Positions 49,301 to 61,500 of a stretch of 64,000 nt of DNA are shown here, in pieces. Source of the DNA: Cheilinus undulatus (lineage: Eukaryota > Chordata > Actinopteri > Labriformes > Labridae); assembly GCF_018320785.1 (NCBI RefSeq), contig NC_054875.1, positions 30,943,157-31,007,156 of the forward strand, written 5' to 3'. The position numbers and the translations under genes were made by a program. The first letter of the stretch is position 1, and each line of letters opens with the position of its first letter. The notes under the pieces were generated by a model that made no database searches, was not told the DNA's origin, and worked only from the letters and a program-made list of their open reading frames with translations.

Positions 49301-51761
49301 CTTTGATATGTTTAGTCATATTAATACCTGCTCTGATACCATCGATCCATCCATTAATCTACAAGCAACAAAAACAGAAGCCTGGTCACCCAACATTTCA
49401 GTAAATTTTATAATCGTACATAATTTCAGTAGCATGCAGAAATTTACCTGCAGTTTTTGATTGATTGTTTCCGCTCCTACACACTCAATCATTAAAATAA
49501 AGATTTTATAGTTTGAAACAGTTGCTTATAAAAATGTTTCAAAGTGTCCAATACTTGTGTTTAAAGTGCTTACTTTGTTTGGTCCAATGGTTGGCTATGA
49601 CCTGAGTGCTCACACTGAACAAGTGAAGTTGGAACAGACTATCAAATGTCACTCAGGTTTCCTTTGAACACTCAGAAAAGTCAGATCAATTGTCTCATTT
49701 ACATGGCTGAAATTAGCTGTAAATACAGATAAAACCACTCTTAGAACTCTTAATATGCAGCATCACCAGCAAACACAACTAGCAGCCAAAAAATAACAAA
49801 TATTTTGTCAGCTAAGTGATGGGAAATCCAGCTCCTTTGAATAATCTGAATCTTTTGTTTCAGCACAGCAATCAAAGGCAATTCTTTAGCACTTCTCTAT
49901 TAGAAAATATGTTGATATTGCTGAAAATGCAAGTATTGGTATTGGCGAATACACGTGTTAATGCACTAATCTGAAACTGTAATTGTCATATACAGAAGAA
50001 TTGACATTGGTTATTCAATGCTAGATAACCTTTGAACCATGGATCGTAGCTTCTTGCCTTTACCATCTTGCAGCTATCTGTTGCACTGTTCCATTGATGC
50101 TATCCATGCCTTTATAGCCCTTCAGGAAGAGTTTCTACTGAGCCTGGAACTTGGATGACTTTTTGGGGACTTTACAATTAAATCCACACCAGTAGATCTG
50201 ATTCTGAATATCTTTTAATCCAATTTTTTAAATCAATTTCCGATCATTTATTGCTGCTAGCTTGAATGCTAATAAGCCATATTGTTTACCCAGAATGCTT
50301 TGTGAGATGCTGTCAACCAATGGCTAGCTGTTCCATCGTTGTGTCATGCTTTGTCAAACTTTGCTGTACCTAAACACGCAAATCATTACGGTGACGACCT
50401 GAACAGCACAAAATAGATAGAGAGCCTGCGATGTGGCCCCCTGTGTCATTGTTATTTTGATATTTAGCTGTAAAACTTACAATAATTATAAGGAAAAACA
50501 ACTTTAAGTGTCACAGAGAGACTCTATATTACCATTACATCGGACCTACCTTGAAAATATCATGACTAATAAATGCTTATAATTTAACAAAGACCTGCAA
50601 CTAGCTAACTGACATCCAAAATATACCTATTTTTAAATTTTATGCTAATGCAACTTCAGGAGCTCCATTAAAATGTTTTAACCTTTTTTGGGTAAATATA
50701 AACACATGATGTTTTTTATAGTCTGAAGTTGATTTATTAAAGCCAGTGTTAGCTGATCCAACACTGAGGTATGCTACCTAACGGTAGAACAGGGAGTTCT
50801 TGTGGTGCCAGAAGTCAGCTCATATTAGTTAGCTACCATCCACTTACTTTAAAAGTATCAAAGAAGGAGAGGATGTACCTAAGGGCCATTTTCCTTATAA
50901 GACTTCAACTCTATTACTCATTTATAGATACCTACCTGGTGTCCATTGTAGCACTCTCTTCAAATTAAGGCTAATAAAACACTTCCAGCAGTTGGACTAT
51001 TTACATTTCATTGAACTAACTTGCCATCATCAGTCATTTGTAATGGCTAATAGTAGCTTACATTATCTATTGTTGACCCAATAGAAAAGAATCAGAAAAC
51101 GAGGAGGGTGAAGCTTAATGCCACTTTGATAATTAGACATCAAGCTTATTTTCCAATCAATTCAGACTTATGTCACAGCAAATAATGATCAGCCTACTGT
51201 AAACATGCCAACTGATTAGTTGGCCTGCAGTACCGCTTATTATAACCTTACCTCTATTAAGTTGAAGAAAACCATCCTAGCTTTCTCCGTTTGCCTCCTT
51301 TCTTTATGCTAGACTTGACTAATGTGCTGCTGGCTGTACATCCTATGTAGATAACAGACATGATTTTGTGTCGTCGTCTGACTCAAGGGAACAAAGCAAA
51401 CCATATTACATAACATGAAAGCCTGCTCACTACATTGAAACATGTGAATCTGATTAAAATAGACATGTTAGCTACTCAAATGCAGATGCAGTACATGTTG
51501 AATTGTGATGTTTGTCATCTTAGAGTCGATAACTGTCATGTCAGGCCTTAAACTGTCAGAGTTTCTGATGATCATTAGCATAATCTCTCATTTTCTTCCC
51601 CCTAGAGGATCAAAGCTGTGGCAGCCCCGGCGAAGTCAGGCGTGAGCTCTCGCCCAAAAGAGTACAACTTGAAGGGCAGCGAGCTGACACAGCCCCTGGA
51701 CCCAAATGGGAACAATGGCTTGATGAAGCCCACCCACACCATTGTAGAAACAATGATGTGA
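31378..51761 (+). CDS. slc6a6: Sodium- and chloride-dependent taurine transporter (TauT)
   Basis: Complete. Coding exons: 31378-31606, 31683-31817, 36350-36584, 37087-37219, 37803-37937, 41352-41455, 41605-41729, 43131-43243, 44363-44500, 44909-45011, 48748-48848, 48983-49153, 51606-51761. All are GT-AG and in phase; 625 aa (human 620). It is a plasma-membrane SLC6 symporter importing taurine and beta-alanine with Na+ and Cl-, with 12 membrane helices and cytosolic ends. Visible: [17 protein letters not shown]-terminus, TM1 Na+/substrate segment [17 protein letters not shown], extracellular loop 2 with Cys162 and Cys171 for the conserved disulfide and N-glycosylation sites Asn179, Asn187 and Asn190, [20 protein letters not shown] (TM6 region), [20 protein letters not shown], and the conserved VETMM end. 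The start at 31378 sits one base after a splice acceptor (TTATAG|CATGG). The mid C-terminal tail (about 580-610) differs from mammals. Teleosts often have a and b copies; which this is cannot be told here. Confidence 0.98.
35431..36213 (+). mobile_element. hAT-type MITE, copy 1 (slc6a6 intron)
   Basis: It begins CAGTGGTTCTCATCTGGTCA and ends near CCACCAGTTGAGAAC, inverted termini of a hAT MITE. The interior shares long stretches (GACCCTAAATGGAA, GGAAAACCAGCTTTGTTAT, CTTAGGGCTTT) with the copy at 46775-47284. It is longer because of extra sequence near 35520-35790. The right terminus is decayed, so the end is approximate. Confidence 0.7.
38811..39097. mobile_element. Tc1/mariner-type MITE, about 287 bp
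   Basis: Inverted ends CACCGC...CATTATTAAGCA and TGCTTAATAATGCGGTG are flanked by TA at 38809-38810 and 39098-39099. There is no coding capacity. It lies in slc6a6 intron 37938-41351. Confidence 0.85.
39163..39307 (-). mobile_element. tRNA-derived SINE, reverse orientation
   Basis: The reverse complement has an A box (TGGCCTCGTGG) and a B box (GGTTCAGGTC, from 39252-39261), followed by a body with CTGTATCCACTGTCCTTCTACCT, the same layout as the SINE at 1197. It is a remnant, not a tRNA gene. Confidence 0.7.
39338..39876 (-). mobile_element. hAT-like element with ATCGAT repeats, left end eroded
   Basis: Read on the - strand it begins AGGGCTGGGTATTGTTAAGA and continues with clustered ATCGATTC/AATCGATATCG words at both sides. 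A run of 14-15 C residues (about 39365-39379) lies at the other edge. The AGGGCTGGGTAT start and the ATCGAT-rich subterminal regions are typical of a fish non-autonomous hAT family. No protein is encoded. Confidence 0.55.
40589..41129 (+). mobile_element. Tc1-derived MITE, copy A (slc6a6 intron 5)
   Basis: The ends CAGTGCTTAACAAATTTATT and AGATTTGTTACGTACTG are inverted and flanked by TA (40587-40588, 41130-41131). Near the right end it keeps a piece of the transposase N-terminal helix-turn-helix, [20 protein letters not shown], ending in WSLRQI and a stop. The catalytic domain is absent. It lies 222 bp upstream of the exon at 41352. Its inverted partner is at 46237-46767. Confidence 0.9.
41605..41729 (+). 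other. slc6a6: slc6a6 exon 7: most conserved part of the transporter core
   Basis: This exon encodes the TM7 to TM8 linker ([20 protein letters not shown] ... DVAES), among the best conserved parts of SLC6 proteins. It is one of five exons bracketed by the inverted MITE pair. Confidence 0.9.
46237..46767 (-). mobile_element. Tc1-derived MITE, copy B (slc6a6 intron 10), inverted
   Basis: This is the same family as 40589-41129 but in the opposite orientation. The ends CGGTGCTTAACAAATTTATT and AATTTGTTAAGCACTG are flanked by TA (46235-46236, 46768-46769). The helix-turn-helix remnant is on the - strand. Alignment by eye is nearly continuous over the full length, with few small gaps. Confidence 0.9.
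46775..47284 (+). mobile_element. hAT-type MITE, copy 2, inserted beside the Tc1 MITE
   Basis: The ends CAGTGGTTCTCAACTGGTC and CCAGTTGAGAACCATTG are inverted. The flanks GTATGAAG (46767-46774) and TTCTGAAG (47285-47292) agree at 6 of 8 bases, as an aged 8-bp hAT duplication would. The left flank includes the last base and the TA of the neighbouring Tc1 MITE. Confidence 0.85.
49154..51605 (+). other. Last slc6a6 intron, nothing recognised
   Basis: A 2.45-kb AT-rich intron without a repeat that could be named and without coding signals. Confidence 0.5.
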
Positions 51762-53372
51762 GCGCTCTCTGTGAGAGGAATAAGATTGATGTGCTTTCTG
51801 TGTTATCATATTTGCTAACAATGATAATGGTAGGTTTACATCGTCCAGTATATTCACATTAGAGATACTCTGGTTTGATTTCTATGAAGAGTTATATATT
51901 ATTGTTGTATTTTTTTCCTCTTGTATTTTTTTATTTTTTACTATATCAATATTGTTGATGTTACAATTGTTGTTGCTGTAGTTGTCACTGATCTCAGTTT
52001 AGGCAGTATTTTAAGATAGAACATGTTCAATGTTTACTACCTTTCTATTGATTCCGGAGAGATGAGGAATTTAATTTTTTTGTGGGTGGGGGGGGGTGTA
52101 ATAGAAGAGAAGTGAAAAATCTTGCTTCACAAACTTTAACTAACTAAATGAGTGATTAACCGTGTAAAAGGTAGAAACTGTCCAAACAGCTGAAGTGCTC
52201 GTGGCCGACCTTGGTGCCCAGGCTAACCTGTAATCTCTTGTTGTCGTCGTAGATCCCCGCAGTGAATATGAATGTATTGCAAGCCGCCCATATCTCTCAG
52301 AGATCATATCCATTACATGTTTGGTGGCAATATGCAGTTAAAGATAGCGTAAATCTTGCTTGAAATCTTCTATTTTACAACTTTAACATGGCCTTGGCCA
52401 AATACTGTGAGAAATGCATTCACAAGAAGATCCATCCACAGAAACAGTTGAGACAAAACCTTTTGTTGAGGAAAACAGCTAAGGAAGAGGAAGTAAGGAG
52501 AAAAGGGAAGTGGCATTTTTTGAGTATTTGTACACTGCCTGTGTGACTACTATAGTCAGTCCCAGTGCATTTATTGAAACCTCTCTTTGCACTTTATATG
52601 TTGTCTCACCTTTATTATAGTTTGTCTTTATCGTTGCAAGGTATTGCATTTACATTTGCAGCACATTCAGGAGGAAATTTTTTTAGCTTCTAACTTTTTG
52701 ATATTGTAAACTTTGATATACAGTATCTAGTTTTCTCCTTGCTAAGACAAGGACAAAATAGTAATCTGACACCAAACATTCTGATTCATAATAAAAATGA
52801 ATAAGATCTAAAAGTAAAAGCAATACTTTAATAACATCAGTACAGCTCTCTCCATTGTGCACATTTCAGAAGCAGACATGCTCTGCAGCAGTACCACTGG
52901 ATTCTAGTTTGTAATGTTCAGTGTAGGCATTTGTATTTGTAGAATTTGAATTGTTTGTAAATCACATATGCCTTTTTGTAACAATTTTATACTGTGCATC
53001 ATTTAAACACCATCACTGATTAATTAATTGTACTGAAACTTGAGAAAATTATTTTCTAAGTTTTGTTTTCATTGGGGGCCTGGAGTACATTTTTCAGTGT
53101 GCAACACTCATTGAAGCAATGGCATTTCCTGCTCTTTCAAAATGCACCTTCACATAAAATAACTTTAATATTCGATAATGTCAGAACTAGTCAGTTTGAG
53201 TATCAAACCGAAGGGAATTTTTACCCTAAAGCATGTGCAGGAATCATCACTGTATCTTGCTGTTGTCTCCGTTAAAAATCTTGTGCTACTTGGAAATTCA
53301 AGTGTACCAAAGTATTTTTGTCTCAGTCATCCCCTTTGAGATGCATATTGCATCATTTCTATATAGATTACA

Positions 53373-53378
53373 AATAAA
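53373..53378 (+). terminator. slc6a6: Probable slc6a6 poly(A) signal
   Basis: AATAAA about 1.6 kb after the stop is followed by a T/G-rich region (TTTTTGTCTTAATGTGTC). This gives a long 3' UTR, as in mammalian SLC6A6. Upstream alternatives exist (for example AATAAA near 52791), so use of several sites is possible. Confidence 0.6.
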
Positions 53379-53399
53379 CATCTTTTTCTTTGGAACATT

Positions 53400-55190
53400 T
53401 TTGTCTTAATGTGTCTTTTATTCTCTTTGTATGAACATCTCTAATGCATTTATTTCTCATTATCCCTTAAAATGTGCTTTTAAACTTCTAAAACTACCAA
53501 AATTATTACCAACAATGTGTATTTTTTAAGGTTTAAACTGATTATCAAGTTGCAAGACTGACATGCTTTTAACTTTTTAGAAATGCAACTCAATTATGAT
53601 GTAAATCACGAGCTGTATGCAATGATACCAAGAAGGGATATTAAAAGAATTATGCGCTTACAGCAGTTCCAGCAGAGATAGCACAGATGATTTAGATGCA
53701 GAATTTCATCACAGTATCATTTTATCTGTCTTGATAAGCCTACAGGCCCTGCAGGAATGATTCTCAGCTGGATACCATTGCAGTTCTTACATTTCAAGAT
53801 GACTTAACTACAAGTGCTCGGTAGCGTTGCCACAGCCTCTAGTCTTAAAAGTTGTTATAGGAACCGTATCCACTTTGTGCTTCTTATAAAATTTAACTAT
53901 AAATTTAGATTCTAGCCCACTTAGTAGTTTTGAATGCCCTCCATTAAGTTTATTATACCCCTCTGGCCTCTCTCTGTGGTGTTTGACTCTTGCCCTGCAT
54001 TTTTTAGGGGGTACATCCTATCATCAATCTAAAACCCCCTGGCAGGTGGTAACTGCATTGACATTTCACCCACAAAGATGGGGTTGGCTTATTTGGGCAC
54101 GTCTCTGGTGTCCTGCTTTCTGTCCAAGCCTCGAGGAACTGAACCCCCAGAGATTTTAATTCATATCACCTGAACCGTCAACATGAGCTCCTGGGCTCAG
54201 GCACTGGAGGAAACAACAGCTTCTAAATCAAAGAGAGAGCACTTTGAGTTATCATGTCACCCTCACTCATTTCTGTTTATTCAGCTGAGTCCCCTGGACT
54301 AGGAAGGATGTTAAAAAGATGTGAAAATAGTGCAATTTAAGTATAAAGTACAGTCTTTATAGAACTAGTGTGCACTTTGGAAACAGCTCATTTCTACAGT
54401 CATTCTAAAACTGCTCACTTAAAGTGCTAACACTACCTTAGAAATATAAAAGCAAGCTAATGACAAGGAAATACTAGCTCTGACTGCTAACATTTGGTAA
54501 TGTAAAACTATTACTACTTGAATGATTAAAATGATTGTTTTTTTTAAGCAAATACTATATCAATATACTTTTTTCGTGAAGCAGAGACCATATGTGGGCA
54601 CATCATGAAGCTCAAATGAGCTTATATTACACTAGCTTATTTATTATCTTACAAGGCTAATATTCTGTTATTGTCCTTTATTGTCCTTTAGTAAGTGTGG
54701 CAACGTTTCTTCTACAGCAGAGGAATAAAAGCCCAGAAAGAAACACTAAAATGAGAAACAGGGTTAGCCAAATGTTAATTTAGAAAATGTAAACAAAGTC
54801 AACACTTGAATGCTTCTATGAAGCTGATATAAAGCATGTCTAATGTAAGCATATGTAGCATGTTAGCTTAACAACATCCCACACCTTCCCACTCAACTGT
54901 GTGGTTGTTAAATGACTTCTACTACCAATTTTTTTCTTTCTTTTTTTTTTTTTTTTGCTGTGGCTATTGTTTTATCCATTTTATTAATACTGTTTATTTT
55001 GAGTTATTTGAAAGCTGAAATACCTCAACCTGCTACTGTTATATATTTCATTGTTCTGGGGTTTATTTTTGCACCAAAACCAATTGAAATTCCTTAAATG
55101 TACTTGACAGTAAATTAATAAGACATATTGACCCTATTGAAAGAAAACTAGTTACTTGTACTTTTGTGTTGTGTAAAGAAACACACTAGA
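53400..55190. other. Intergenic, nothing recognised
   Basis: AT-rich sequence between the slc6a6 3' end and a dead Tc1 element, with a 15-base-scale poly-T run near 54940-54956. No gene is supported. Confidence 0.5.
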
Positions 55191-55194
55191 TATA

Positions 55195-56525
55195 CAGTTC
55201 ATCCAGGATGTATTCTCTCTTTAGTTATGCTACAGCCCTATTCCAAAACTGATTCACAGCCTTTGCCATGGCACTCAAAATTAAGCTCAGGTGCATCCTG
55301 TTTTCACTGATCATTTCTACAACTTGATTGGAGTCAACCTGTGATTAATTCTGTTGATTGGACATGATTTGGAAAGGCACAGACCTGTCTATACAATGCC
55401 CCCTAGTTGACGGTGCATTTCAGAGCACAAACCAAGCCATGAAGTCAAAGGAATTGTCTGTAGATCTCCATGAGATGATTGTATAGAGGCACAGATCTGG
55501 ATAAGGGTATAGAAAAATGTCTGCAGCATCGAAGGTCCCAATGAGCTCAGTGGCCTCCATCACCCGCAAATGGAAGTTTGGAACCACCAGGATATTTCCA
55601 AGAGCTGGCCACCTGGCCAATCTGAGCAATCAGGGTAGAAGGGCCTTAGTCAGGGAGGTGACCCTGATTGATGGTCACTGACTGGGCTCCAGTGTTGCTC
55701 TGTGAAGAGAGGAGAACCTTCCAGAAGGACACCCATTCCTGCAGCACTCCACCAATCAGGCCTGTATGGCACAGTGACCAGACAGAAGCCACTCCTCAGT
55801 GGCTTCCGTAGGCACATGACAGCCCACCTGGAGTTTGCCAAAAGCCACCTGAAGGGGGTCTCAGACCATGAGAAACAAAATTCTCCGGTCTGATAAGACA
55901 AAGATTGAACTCTTTGGCCTGAATACCAAGCATCTGAAGGAAAACAGGCAACTCTCATCACCTGGCAAATATTATCCCTACAGTTAAGCATAGTGGTGAC
56001 AGCATCATGCTGTGGGGATGTTTTTTGGCAGCAGGAACAGGGAGACTATTCAGGGTTGAGGGAAAGAGGAGTGCAGCAACGTGCGGACATCTTTGATGGT
56101 AACCTGCTTCAGAGCACTCTGGACCATGGACTGGGGCGAAGGTTCATCTTCCATAAGAACAACGACCCTAAGAGCAAAGCCAGGATAACAAAGGAGGGGC
56201 TTCGGGACAGCTCTGTGAATGTCCTTAAGTTGGCCCAGCCAGAGCCAAGACTTGAAACTAAATGAATATCTCTGGAGAGATCTGAAAATAGCTGTGCACC
56301 GACGCTCACCATCCAGCCTGCAGACGTTCTACAAAGAAGACTGGAAGAAAGCGTCCAAAGACAGGTGTGCCAAGCCTGTAGCAACATTCTCAAAAAGACT
56401 TGAGGCTGTAATTGCTGCCAAAGGTTGTTCAACAAAGCATTCAGCAAAGGCTGTGAATACTTATGTACAAGTTATATTTTAGTTTTTTATTTCTAGGGAG
56501 TTTGAAAAAGTTTAAAACAATTGTT
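55195..56525 (+). pseudogene. Dead Tc1-like transposon with decayed transposase
   Basis: It begins with a Tc1 terminal repeat next to TA (TA|CAGTTCATCCAGGATGTATT). The + strand then carries decayed DDE transposase pieces in order: ITRKWKFGTTRIFPRAGHLA (helix-turn-helix region), GEPSRRTPIPAALHQSGLYG, the first catalytic region with KILRSDKTKIELFGLN (the SDE motif now SDK), a SIMLWGCFLAAGTG-like segment, GRRFIFHKNNDPKSKA (second catalytic Asp), DLKIAVHRRSPSSLQ and KRLEAVIAAKGCSTKHS. Frameshifts and stops separate them. The 3' terminal repeat is missing, so it is truncated. The family moves by cut-and-paste into TA; this copy cannot. Confidence 0.9.
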
Positions 56526-58200
56526 TGACTTTTGTTAATGGCCTCCTAAAAGCTAGTGACATTTGTGTACGGTTTACTAACAGCCAGTTTTCATTTGTTA
56601 ACAGTCTAATAATAGCTAGTGTACATTTGTTAAGTTAATTTATTGCTACACCGATAGCTATTCATTACATCCCAAGTAACATGTAAAGGCTGAACAAATA
56701 GAGGAAGCCAAACTAGCAGAGTGATAAACCAAAGCCTAATCCAGGGTGGTTTTATAACTTTATTCTCATAAAAAGAAATACATTTCTTACCTTATAATAA
56801 ATAAAATAACAAAAATAAAATATAAGATAATTCTTTCAAGTTCCTTTGAAACAGTTCCTGTCATACTTAGGGAGGACATGGACATTAACCAAATAATGCA
56901 GAGCTGTATTCAGTATTACAGCTCACATCAGGCTCTTATACTGTATGTACTGGAAATAAAAATAAAGCACTGCATACCAGAATACATTATAGAGTAAAAT
57001 ATATGGTACTATACAGTAAATTAATATAAAACCTTAAAAATAGGCCTCTGTATACACATTACATTTAACAGAAGACATAAGTTACTGTCCCAAGGATAAT
57101 CAGTCTCTAAGGCTCTTCTAACAGGACAGCGCAATTATCTTACAACATCTTCACATTAGCCAACACATGAAACAAAACATGTATCTCACTTCCAGAGGCA
57201 GATAGACAAATGCTTTATAAAACAATGTGTCATGTTAAAAAATGGGTCCTGTTGGAGCAAACAGAGATTACTCCATTTTTGTACTGGGAGGAAGAGCTGA
57301 GGGCAAACGTGCATGCTCAACATGCTTTTTGGGAAAAACAGCAACTGGAACAAGACTGAAAAACAGTGCAGTCGATGTATTAATACAAGAAAGTAATAAA
57401 TCACTGTAAAGTGAAGGCATCTCTTGCTCCATTTGGGGAGGGGATGTTAGGAAGTGCTGTGGTGACTGAAAGAAATCACAAGTCATATTGGTGTAATGCC
57501 GCTAATAGAAACTGAGATTAAAAAAAGTGAAATGAAACATGAAGAGGTGAAAGTGAGACATGAACTTAAAGGAGAGAAAAACAACACTGTAATGTGCAAA
57601 TGCAGGATTTGGAAAACAAAACGTGTAGAACGTGGAAGTTTAAATATCTTTAGAAACAGGATGGAAACAAACGACTCGTTTTATCTGAAAGCTGGAGTCT
57701 CCCTTGAATCATTTAGAAACACTTTAAACAAAAAGAGCTGAGATCCCTCAGTTAATTTATTTAGATATATGGGTCTTTAATTTCTTGCTAATTACACATG
57801 GCAAGTAGCAGATTTTGTCCATTTGGAGGCCCTGTCCTCTCTCGAGGGCAGGCACTGAGGAGAAGAGTGGAAACAAGAACAGTGAGCCAAGTCCTGGCTG
57901 AAATAACACAAACATGAACAATGTGGCTTGAACCTCGAGTCTGTTAACACCCAGTGTGTCATATATGTTTAAAGCAATGCATGTCCAAATCTTGTGTGTA
58001 GTAAAAAAAACAATAGGAGAATGTTCTTTCAAAGGGAACATGAAGCTCATTAAAGCAAAATATAGTCAATGTATGTGATGTGTGTGCAGCATTAAACTCT
58101 CTCCACAGCTGAGGCATGTTTGTTGGCATCCTGGCTCAGTCAGAAGCTATGACTCTGCTGTTATATAACCCTGCATGTGGCTTTGCCTCTGGAGATGGAA
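56526..58200. other. Intergenic / probable grip2 3' UTR
   Basis: No coding gene is supported. On the - strand, AATAAA hexamers (TTTATT on +) occur, for example near 57755 and 56760. Either could end the grip2 transcript, which would give a 3' UTR of about 0.8 or 1.8 kb. The reading frame at 57496-57741 has no recognisable features. Confidence 0.4.
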
Positions 58201-58230
58201 GAGGTGGGTGGGTGAGGAGAGGAGAGGAGA

Positions 58231-58252
58231 GGGGAGGGGAGGGGGTGGGGGG
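58231..58252 (+). other. G-quadruplex motif
   Basis: Four uninterrupted G runs of 4, 4, 5 and 6 are separated by single A, A and T, preceded by a GGAGA-rich purine stretch from 58203. The G-rich strand is +, so a grip2 transcript would carry the C-rich strand here. Confidence 0.8.
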
Positions 58253-58526
58253 TGCACTGAAGCCAGAGCCTCCTTTTAAAATGCATCATGTGAACACAGT
58301 GACTAAAACCGGCAAATGTGAACACATGCACTTGTAACTTTGAGTGAAAGATGCTTTCGGGCAGCTGTTTCTAGATGCTCGGCGTGCTGGACGTTAAGTG
58401 TGAAGGTCTGTGCGAGAGGGACAATGTGACAAACTTAACCGTGCGTGAAGGATTTGTGTACGCGTGTGAGGTGTGAGGTTCCAGCGCTGCAGCGTTTTAA
58501 AGCTTGTGTTTGTTCCGTCTTTGAGG

Positions 58527-61500
58527 TCACAGGGCGATGGTGTTGGTCCTGCGCTCTGGAAAGCAGAATAACGAGTTCGAGGGGTCGTCACAGCCGTCGG
58601 GCAGCCCGTTGTCTGCCGCTGCCAGAGGATTTCTGCTAATGACCAAGTCCAGGCTGTCTCCTGCTTCTAAGATTAGAGGCACAGTCAGACAACAGTCCAA
58701 GTCCCTGGTCCGGACACGGTTCACCTGAAAGATAAGGGTTCATTAAGTCAACATCAACATGCTTCTACTTGAGCATTTCTTTAAAAGAGAAAATAACTAT
58801 AAGAAAATCAACTGTGAGGCCCAACACAGTATAGAAAATATATCAAAGTTTACATGAAAGCAAAAAATAAAATGATGAATTCAAAGTGTGAATAAAAACA
58901 GAACAGAGATTTTCAACCCATATTCAATAGAATAAAACACAAAAAAGATATGCCACACTACTCCTCTTCATTTAAAAAGAGACCTGAGGTCAAGAAGATA
59001 AACAATTTTTGCAGCTGTGCTGTGTATAATGTTAATATTCCTATTGAATTTATTGCAATAAAGTAAATGGTCTGACAGGACTGACAGGAATGATGCAAGT
59101 GAACAAACTGTCATAATTTCTTTAGTGGTCTTGTTTTCTAATCTATTGAATAAAATCCGTACCTGAAGAATGCGGTCAAAAGGTTTTAACCCCGCTTGGT
59201 CAGCAGGGCCATCTGGGCGGATCATGTTAACATAAACCCCTTTCTCAAGGAGCCCGTCGGATACACTGAACCCAAAGTCACGGCTCTCGAGATCTTTCCT
59301 TATAGACACCTGAAAATGAAATTAAAATTAGGATTACACAGTTTGAAAAGCACAGAACATATTTAGAAACATCTAGAGACATTTGGTAAAAAAATGGAGC
59401 AAAGCAATAGAAAAGAGGCTTTGACTCTGTATAATAAAAAGCATAAGCCAGGAAACAGTTCGCTTAGATTATCACAGCATTTACTACTGGAAGTAAGAGT
59501 CAGTCAGACCTACTAAAAAATAAATAAATAATTGACTACCAGTAACCTCTTGTGCATGATTAGCATGTTTTGGCCTTTTTTATGTCTATAGATTGGATGC
59601 TAAGCTAACAAGTAGAAGGCTGAGCTTTATTTGGAGCAGCATAACAATATTTTAAATGGCTGTTCAACAGTGATTTAAAACTTATTTACAGGACTGAATA
59701 TTTGTCTTTATGTGTGTCAACCAGCTGTCCTCTGTATAAATACTAAACAGGTGACGTTTTCACGATCACATGCCTCTGTGTCATTTGTTTCTCCCTAGAC
59801 TCGAACCTGGTCAATAACAAGGTCAGCAGGTTCAACCACAACAAAAGCTTTAATGTGGAACTTTAGATGTCTTTCAATGATATCATTAGAAGATGTTTCA
59901 ACTGTAAACAGAGTTTATTTCCACACTACAGGATAGGGACAGGGACTAGCAGCAATGTTACTTAAAGTGATTTAATAATCACCACTTCAAAGGACGTCTT
60001 TATGTGTTACAATTCACTTTTGACTGTTTGAATATTCATTTAGGATACGTTTTAAAAATGTAATATTTCACGAATATTTCCACTTTCAGAGATCACGTTT
60101 TGGTTTCTCACAACAGATTTACTGCCATCTTTAACTTATAGATACTATTACTTCACTTTATGTGAGAATAATTTATATCTACAGCTAAATTAGTTGAGAT
60201 TTAACCCCAATTAGATGACAGTATGTAAATTTGCTGCCTGGGGGCTACTGATGACAACAATAATGGAAGAATAGAGATGTGTTGCTCAGCTCTTTCCAGC
60301 GTTAGTGATTACTTCTTTTTTTTGAATTGCAGACTTAAAATAGAAAATGCTCTCCATAAGATTTATAAAGGTTCTTTGCAGATGCCATCACACAGCAGCG
60401 GAGAATTCCCCTTTGGGGGGCAAATAGTGATTGCTGCATGTTCAAAATGCAAAAACAAACTTTCGTAATTCACAAGCTACTTTTGTGCCCCAAAGGTAGT
60501 AAAATATCTTGGCAAAAAAAAAAACAAAAAAGGGGAAAAATAACACATGGAGTTTTTTTCCTCCCTGCCTGCTGCCGGAATTAAGAAAACCTCAGTCTAA
60601 AGCCTGAACGGCCAGTGTCACAATGTTTATGTACGGTCAATTTCAAAGTAGTCCGGTTTGGTTTAGGACAGTTTTTTACCATGGTTTAGGACATAAACTC
60701 TGATCTTGCCCATGTTTTCTCAGCTGATGTCTGTCAAGTCTTGCTCGTTGTGAGAGGAAATCCGCCTCTTTTAAGAGATCCAGATCATTTGGCTCAGCTC
60801 AGTAGAACTGGTTGTTTGGTTCCCAAACAGCTCTTCATTTGGTCACAGGTTGGCTTTTTAAATGTGGATTAAAAACAACAAAAGATGGAGGAAAGTAAAC
60901 TGGCACTCCAACAGAAGCTGGCCACTGGGACTCACATTAAAGAGCCACTTTGTAGCGGAAGCTTGTTCGTGAACGGCACATCATCACTCAATGTTTATAT
61001 GGTGGATAGTGTATAATTGTTTAAATCAAGGGCACTTTTGCAAAAAAAATTGAATTTTTTTAGATGTTAAAAGGCTTAGCTAGATTCTTAGCTCAGTACA
61101 AGACTCCCAAAGACTCTTGCCTCCCTTCATCTGATTAGAAGATGCTAGACACTAGGAGGCAAGCGCCAGGTAAATCAGTTAAAACTGAAAAAACCTAAAC
61201 TTTATCATGAAGTGTAGGGATTGTATTCAATGTATGTAGACATTTTTTAAAAACTGCAACGTACAGGTCCCTTTTGAGTAGTAAAGCACCATCTTTCCTC
61301 TGATCCCATTCATTTCAAATGACTGTCCCCTGCTTCCTGACACCCAATGGACATTTGGGATCACATGATTGTAAACAACTTATACAAAACAGCAAACAAC
61401 TGTTTCTGTTTCATGGACGAATTCCTCAGAATGACGGTGAAAAGGTGTTAAGAAGGACCTTCCCGGTTTGTGCTGCAAGCTCCTTGGAAAGCTTTCAAGG

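Noticed and set aside
57496..57741. 81-codon Lys/Glu-rich frame between slc6a6 and grip2
   Set aside because: No homologue recognised; the bias reflects A-rich DNA and it lies in the likely grip2 3' UTR.
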